Shown piece by piece: positions 32,729-36,045 of a stretch of 36,045 nucleotides of DNA. Positions within the stretch are counted from its first letter, which is position 1; every line of letters starts with the position of its first letter. The notes under the pieces are model-generated. The model saw only the letters and a program-made list of their open reading frames with translations, was not told the DNA's origin and ran no database searches. Source of the stretch: Marivita sp. (GTDB taxonomy: Bacteria; Pseudomonadota; Alphaproteobacteria; Rhodobacterales; Rhodobacteraceae); NCBI RefSeq assembly GCF_017643905.1, contig NZ_JAEPMO010000024.1, positions 1 to 36,045 on the forward strand. Direction: 5' to 3'. Both the position numbers and the translations under genes were made by a program.

Positions 32729-33391
32729 CTATGATGATTCCATTCCTGCCAGCCATTGGGGTATCTTCTTGTAACTTCTGTATATTCCCACAACAGTCGA
32801 AACGAAATTTTCAATCTCATCGTCCAAACTCATATTCTTCTTTGTTGAGCCAAACTCTTCAGCTTGAATCATCTTTCTAGCAATATCATTCCTTCTAACT
32901 GCATTGTCCAAATCAGCTTGTGGTGGAAATTCTTCATGTATACCACTTGCGCTCATGGCTTCCACTTTATCCCGAATGTGCTTTTTCGCGTCATCAAGCC
33001 CACGTCCAAAAATGCGCTGTTGAGGTAAGGAAGCCAATATTTCAAGCGCCAAGCGGCCGTCTTGTGCAGTTGGAAAATCTATCACTATTGCTCCCAGACT
33101 AACAGTATCAACTTCTTTTTCATTCTCATCAATATTTTCCAAAGCACGCTGCACACTAAATTTAGCTACAACTCCGTTCCCAGAATTTTGCCTCTTCACA
33201 TCTTCTACAATGTGACCAACATTGAGCTCTTCTGACAGACCCTCGTCATCCTTAATTGCATCTTCAAGTGCCTTGAGAAGTTCATCCCTCAATTCATTGC
33301 GGCGCTCCAACAAAACTTCAACAATTCGCCAATTGTTCCAAATTATCGACTCCACACTTTCGACCGCATTTATCTCGTTACTAGATGTCAT
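32729..33391 (-). CDS. Hypothetical acidic protein, AT-rich cassette
   Basis: This 220-aa protein is acidic and probably helical, with no recognised domain. ATG 33391 (MTSSNEINAVESVESII) is chosen because GGAGGGAG lies just upstream; the 18 extra ORF-track residues overlap the nuclease gene. It overlaps the nuclease stop by 11 bp, so it is coupled to it. Codon use is AT-rich, like the rest of the cassette. It may be a partner, regulator or immunity protein for the nuclease. Confidence 0.7.
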   Translation of the reverse strand: MTSSNEINAVESVESIIWNNWRIVEVLLERRNELRDELLKALEDAIKDDEGLSEELNVGHIVEDVKRQNSGNGVVAKFSVQRALENIDENEKEVDTVSLGAIVIDFPTAQDGRLALEILASLPQQRIFGRGLDDAKKHIRDKVEAMSASGIHEEFPPQADLDNAVRRNDIARKMIQAEEFGSTKKNMSLDDEIENFVSTVVGIYRSYKKIPQWLAGMESS

Positions 33392-34748
33392 GGATTCTCC
33401 CTCCAAGTTTCTCATAGACTGCTTCATCGCAACAGCTATCAACATGGTTCAGTTCTGCAAGTGCCACATCGAGGGACGCAGAAGATGCAACTGGAAACCG
33501 CCTAGTGAGTGCCGGTTCAGCTATTCTCAGCCTTAGATCTTCAATGTTAGACACCAAGTCTATACCAGTCGCCAAACGAAGAATTGTTGTTCTAAAAGAC
33601 CGAATCAAATCAAGTCGACCCAACTGCAGATCTCGATCAATACACAGACGATACAGCATCTTATCAATATCAAGCCAATCGATATGCCGCACTGGCAAAC
33701 CGTGCTCATATTTACGCTCACCCATATATTCATGCTTTGAGATGCACTGATGCCTTGGGTGAATCAGCACAGGAACCACAGCAGCCCTACCAGCATCAAA
33801 GAAATGTTTACTGCGCTCCAAGCCTTTATTTGCACGTGTGCATTTTTCCCATGCACCCCTCCAACCCTGAAAAGAAGAAAAATGCGATGATGATGTGTTT
33901 TTATCAAATCTCAAACTGCTTCTGTAGGCCTCAAGCATTAAACGCCACATTTCACCGTATAATGCTGCTTGCGCCCAAGTCTGATCATTAAATTTGTACA
34001 ATGACTCGCTAGCGTACACTTTAACTTCTACAGGAATAATGTAGCCTTGCACCATGATTAATATGTCGACGCGCAGTCTTCTAGACTTTTCAGATTTCTG
34101 TTGAGAAGTCTGCTCATATAAAGGCTGAAAAAGCTCACCATTGGGTATATCCCAACTTACCTCACTAACAATTTCAGCATTTAGGCTTTGAGAATAATCG
34201 AACAGACGACCCTGACAGTCCACGCCCAGGCGAGCAAGGAAAAGTCGTAGAAATGCATCTCCAACACCGTGTGAACTTTCAGGAGTTAATAGCCACAATA
34301 ACAACTGACAAAACACAGTTTCACTTCGGTCTACGCCCATCAGCGAAAGAATGTCGAAGTGTACCGGAAGGCCCTCGTATGGCTTGAGAACAGTTTCGGC
34401 TTCCCTTAAACGGTTCGCACTAGTTTCGCTATACAACAGAACTGTTTTATCAATAATAGCATGAAATTTTTTGATATCTTCCGCTGGTGAAGGAAAACCG
34501 ATCGCCCCATCTAAATATGATGCTTCTAATGAATCACCTTCTCCATTGATGACTTTTCGAGCCTCCTCAACGACCTTGACAACGCCATCCAAATACTTAT
34601 CAGTTTTTTCAAAAGCACTTGATGTAACTCGATGCGCAATCACAATGCTCGGATCAATTGCTACCCGCACATCACTAATAATAGAAAGTATGCGTTCGAT
34701 TTCTCCTTTAGAATCCATATCAATTGGTCTTTCATCTCTATTACACAT
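33381..34748 (-). CDS. PD-(D/E)XK nuclease-family protein
   Basis: This 455-aa protein carries the PD-(D/E)XK core of the PDDEXK_4-like family: a helix with ETVFCQLLLWLLTPESSHGVG (142-162), then Asp228 in RVDILIMV and the Glu241-Val-Lys243 pair in PVEVKVY, then a Gln-containing helix (NDQTWAQAALY). The motif is intact, so DNA cleavage is likely. The N-terminal 130 residues are unrecognised. It is in a minus-strand trio with a metallophosphoesterase and an acidic protein, with AT-rich codons unlike the flanking genes. A target cannot be stated. MDSKGE at 34718 is an alternative start. Confidence 0.78.
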   Translation of the reverse strand: MCNRDERPIDMDSKGEIERILSIISDVRVAIDPSIVIAHRVTSSAFEKTDKYLDGVVKVVEEARKVINGEGDSLEASYLDGAIGFPSPAEDIKKFHAIIDKTVLLYSETSANRLREAETVLKPYEGLPVHFDILSLMGVDRSETVFCQLLLWLLTPESSHGVGDAFLRLFLARLGVDCQGRLFDYSQSLNAEIVSEVSWDIPNGELFQPLYEQTSQQKSEKSRRLRVDILIMVQGYIIPVEVKVYASESLYKFNDQTWAQAALYGEMWRLMLEAYRSSLRFDKNTSSSHFSSFQGWRGAWEKCTRANKGLERSKHFFDAGRAAVVPVLIHPRHQCISKHEYMGERKYEHGLPVRHIDWLDIDKMLYRLCIDRDLQLGRLDLIRSFRTTILRLATGIDLVSNIEDLRLRIAEPALTRRFPVASSASLDVALAELNHVDSCCDEAVYEKLGGRIHDI

Positions 34749-34784
34749 TATGTTCGTCTACACCTCTGGATTAGCGCATCATTT

Positions 34785-35675
34785 TCATCGCTTCAGCACT
34801 TCAATATTATCATTAGACAATGATTTCTCCCCCACCCAATGATAAATGCAGATTTTTTCAGGGTAATCCAAACAAGCAGCTTGCTCAGACTCAATCAATG
34901 GCTCGCCTTTCATTTTGTAATGGCCCACTAGCACAGGAGATTTGCCTTCACCATAAACGGTAATTCCTTCTGTACCTGAAACAGACGTATCAGGCAACTG
35001 CGTAACATCTGGTACAGCGAGTGCCAAATCACGCCAACTTCCCTGCAATGATTTCCACCACGCAAGACGCACCTTATTCCGCTTCACACCTTTATAATCG
35101 TAGAACCAAAAATTATCTGGCAGCATAACCTCAGGACCTGACGTTAGCATCTCTACAGCCATAGCAAATTCACTTTCTTTGTGAGCTACCTCTTCAAGGT
35201 CATCAGCAGTAAGCCGCCCATCTGGTCGTCGCTCCTTCACCATTTCGATTGCAATCTGATCCCAGCAAGCATGCACAAGATTCAATCCTTCAAGTTCAAT
35301 CCAGAGTGGAATACTCAAAAACCATTCAGTCCATTCAATCGCGGAAGGTGTTGCGAAGCCTATATTGTCCAAGAAACTTGCATGCTGGCTGACGTTATTT
35401 GAGCTGTGCTGGCGCAGAGGTGCCCCTTTGTTATCTCTCCGGTGAAACAAAATAGCGTTGAGTTCATGGTTCCCCATGACTGCCAGAGCGCCCTCGTGGT
35501 CCACAAGTGATCGCACTTTGCGAAGTACGGAAGCATCATCAGGCACGTCGACAGAGTTGCCTGCATCAATAAAATCACCAAGAAAAGCAACATTCGATCC
35601 AGTTGCAGCATCCAGCGATGTATGCAAACGGGTAGGGTCCGCATGGATGTCTGGTATAATCGTTAAACTTGTCAT
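34785..35675 (-). CDS. Calcineurin-like metallophosphoesterase
   Basis: This 296-aa protein has the calcineurin-like motifs: PDIHAD (Asp9, His11), GDFIDAGN (Asp34), GNHE (69-71), a central NLVHACW His and GHYKM near the C-terminus. It should bind two metals and hydrolyse phosphoester bonds in a protein, nucleotide or nucleic-acid substrate; bis(5'-nucleosyl)-tetraphosphatase-like proteins share this style. It is the first gene of the AT-rich trio with the PD-(D/E)XK nuclease. A GGTAGAG Shine-Dalgarno precedes ATG 35675. Confidence 0.85.
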   Translation of the reverse strand: MTSLTIIPDIHADPTRLHTSLDAATGSNVAFLGDFIDAGNSVDVPDDASVLRKVRSLVDHEGALAVMGNHELNAILFHRRDNKGAPLRQHSSNNVSQHASFLDNIGFATPSAIEWTEWFLSIPLWIELEGLNLVHACWDQIAIEMVKERRPDGRLTADDLEEVAHKESEFAMAVEMLTSGPEVMLPDNFWFYDYKGVKRNKVRLAWWKSLQGSWRDLALAVPDVTQLPDTSVSGTEGITVYGEGKSPVLVGHYKMKGEPLIESEQAACLDYPEKICIYHWVGEKSLSNDNIEVLKR

Positions 35676-35753
35676 TTTTTCTCTACCTGTTGCTATGCTC
35701 CAAAATCACGACTGATTTCATGTCGAGTACTCGTCGCCAAATGTACTTCGCAT

Positions 35754-36045
35754 TCAGTCAACTTGAGAGCTTCCATCCCTGATCTCAACCGTCGCCCGGT
35801 CGATCCAATGAACCGCAATTTCTGCGAACCTAACCTGTTCAGCGAGTGCAAACACTTGCTGATAGGCCTGAAGTTGCGCAAAGTATGCCTTGAAAGATCC
35901 CGATCCGCTCTTGTGATCAAGAATCAGACACTTCCCTTCGCCCGTCGCCAGAAGATCAATGATCCCGTTGAATTCCGCGCCCGATGCTTCACGCTTCTGA
36001 ACCGGCACCTCGCATTCGATCTCCGTATAGCCCTCAGCCGTCAGC
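35754..36045 (-). CDS. C-terminal end of UvrD/AddA-like helicase-nuclease (partial, runs off the window)
   Basis: The minus-strand frame is open from the window edge to the stop at 35754 and encodes 96 residues. It shows a RecB-family nuclease domain: PVQKREASGAEFNGIIDLL, then CLILDHKSG (the D-x-K core) and a Gln-helix (YFAQLQAYQQVF). In AddA-type and other UvrD-like proteins this domain is at the C-terminus, following the helicase. The helicase part is outside the window. The high-GC codon use contrasts with the AT-rich trio just downstream. ORF-track ATG 36008 is internal. Confidence 0.7.
   Translation of the reverse strand, partial: LTAEGYTEIECEVPVQKREASGAEFNGIIDLLATGEGKCLILDHKSGSGSFKAYFAQLQAYQQVFALAEQVRFAEIAVHWIDRATVEIRDGSSQVD

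Noticed and set aside
1-36045. CRISPR array
   Set aside because: No regularly spaced repeats of 25-40 bp were seen; the only short direct repeats are the three TGTATCCA copies.

Overview
The window looks like the chromosome of a Rhodobacterales / Roseobacter-group alphaproteobacterium. This rests on high-GC coding, a TRAP transporter operon, a C-P lyase operon in the alphaproteobacterial style (phnF divergent from phnGHI, with phnJKL, phnN, a DUF1045 gene and phnM), and several proteins whose style is familiar from that group. The assignment comes from protein recognition only; no search was run.

Layout. (1) 85-531: a 5'-truncated reading frame with a CxxCH motif. (2) 545-4702, minus strand: a TRAP transporter operon, dctP - hairpin - dctQ - dctM - iclR-type regulator, divergent from a GMC flavoprotein dehydrogenase (4812-6434). 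(3) 6491-15275: a phosphonate C-P lyase cluster. phnF (minus) is divergent from phnG-phnH-phnI, then a HAD phosphatase gene, then phnJ-phnK-phnL-phnN. A 2H-phosphoesterase-like DUF1045 gene (minus) and a divergent phnM follow. Two small membrane-protein ORFs lie antisense in the gaps on either side of the HAD gene. No phnCDE transporter is present. (4) 15469-18009: two convergent MFS transporters, one with a His-rich C-terminus. (5) 18551-26355: an island opened by an intact DUF4102-type tyrosine integrase with TGTATCCA repeats at its 5' end. It carries a site-2 protease whose C-terminus appears to be a piece of a serine recombinase, a four-gene metal-handling-like operon (Tat-exported CPFC protein, ABC ATPase, FtsX-like permease, His-rich PCu(A)C-like protein), a PhoA-type alkaline phosphatase, and an IS5-family transposase fragment.

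(6) 26706-36045: a defence-island-like region. A minus-strand operon (exonuclease I homologue, unknown 158-aa protein, HEPN protein with an intact RX4H motif, 57-aa membrane ORF absent from the ORF track) is divergent from a plus-strand pair (tandem-AAA+ ATPase with a novel-looking N-terminus, WYL regulator). A 21-bp dyad lies in the shared promoter region. Next comes a clearly AT-rich minus-strand cassette: metallophosphoesterase, PD-(D/E)XK nuclease, unknown acidic protein. The window ends inside the C-terminal RecB-like nuclease domain of what is probably a UvrD/AddA-type helicase-nuclease.

How the genes work together. The phn genes convert phosphonates to phosphate plus 5-phosphoribosyl products; the 2H esterase and PhnN probably handle the ribosyl-phosphate end of the pathway. 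The alkaline phosphatase is another phosphate-scavenging enzyme. The 26.7-36 kb block joins nucleases, a possible RNase (HEPN), AAA+ motors and a WYL regulator, which is the usual composition of anti-phage islands. I do not recognise either set as a named system, and these are the best candidates for undescribed biology here.
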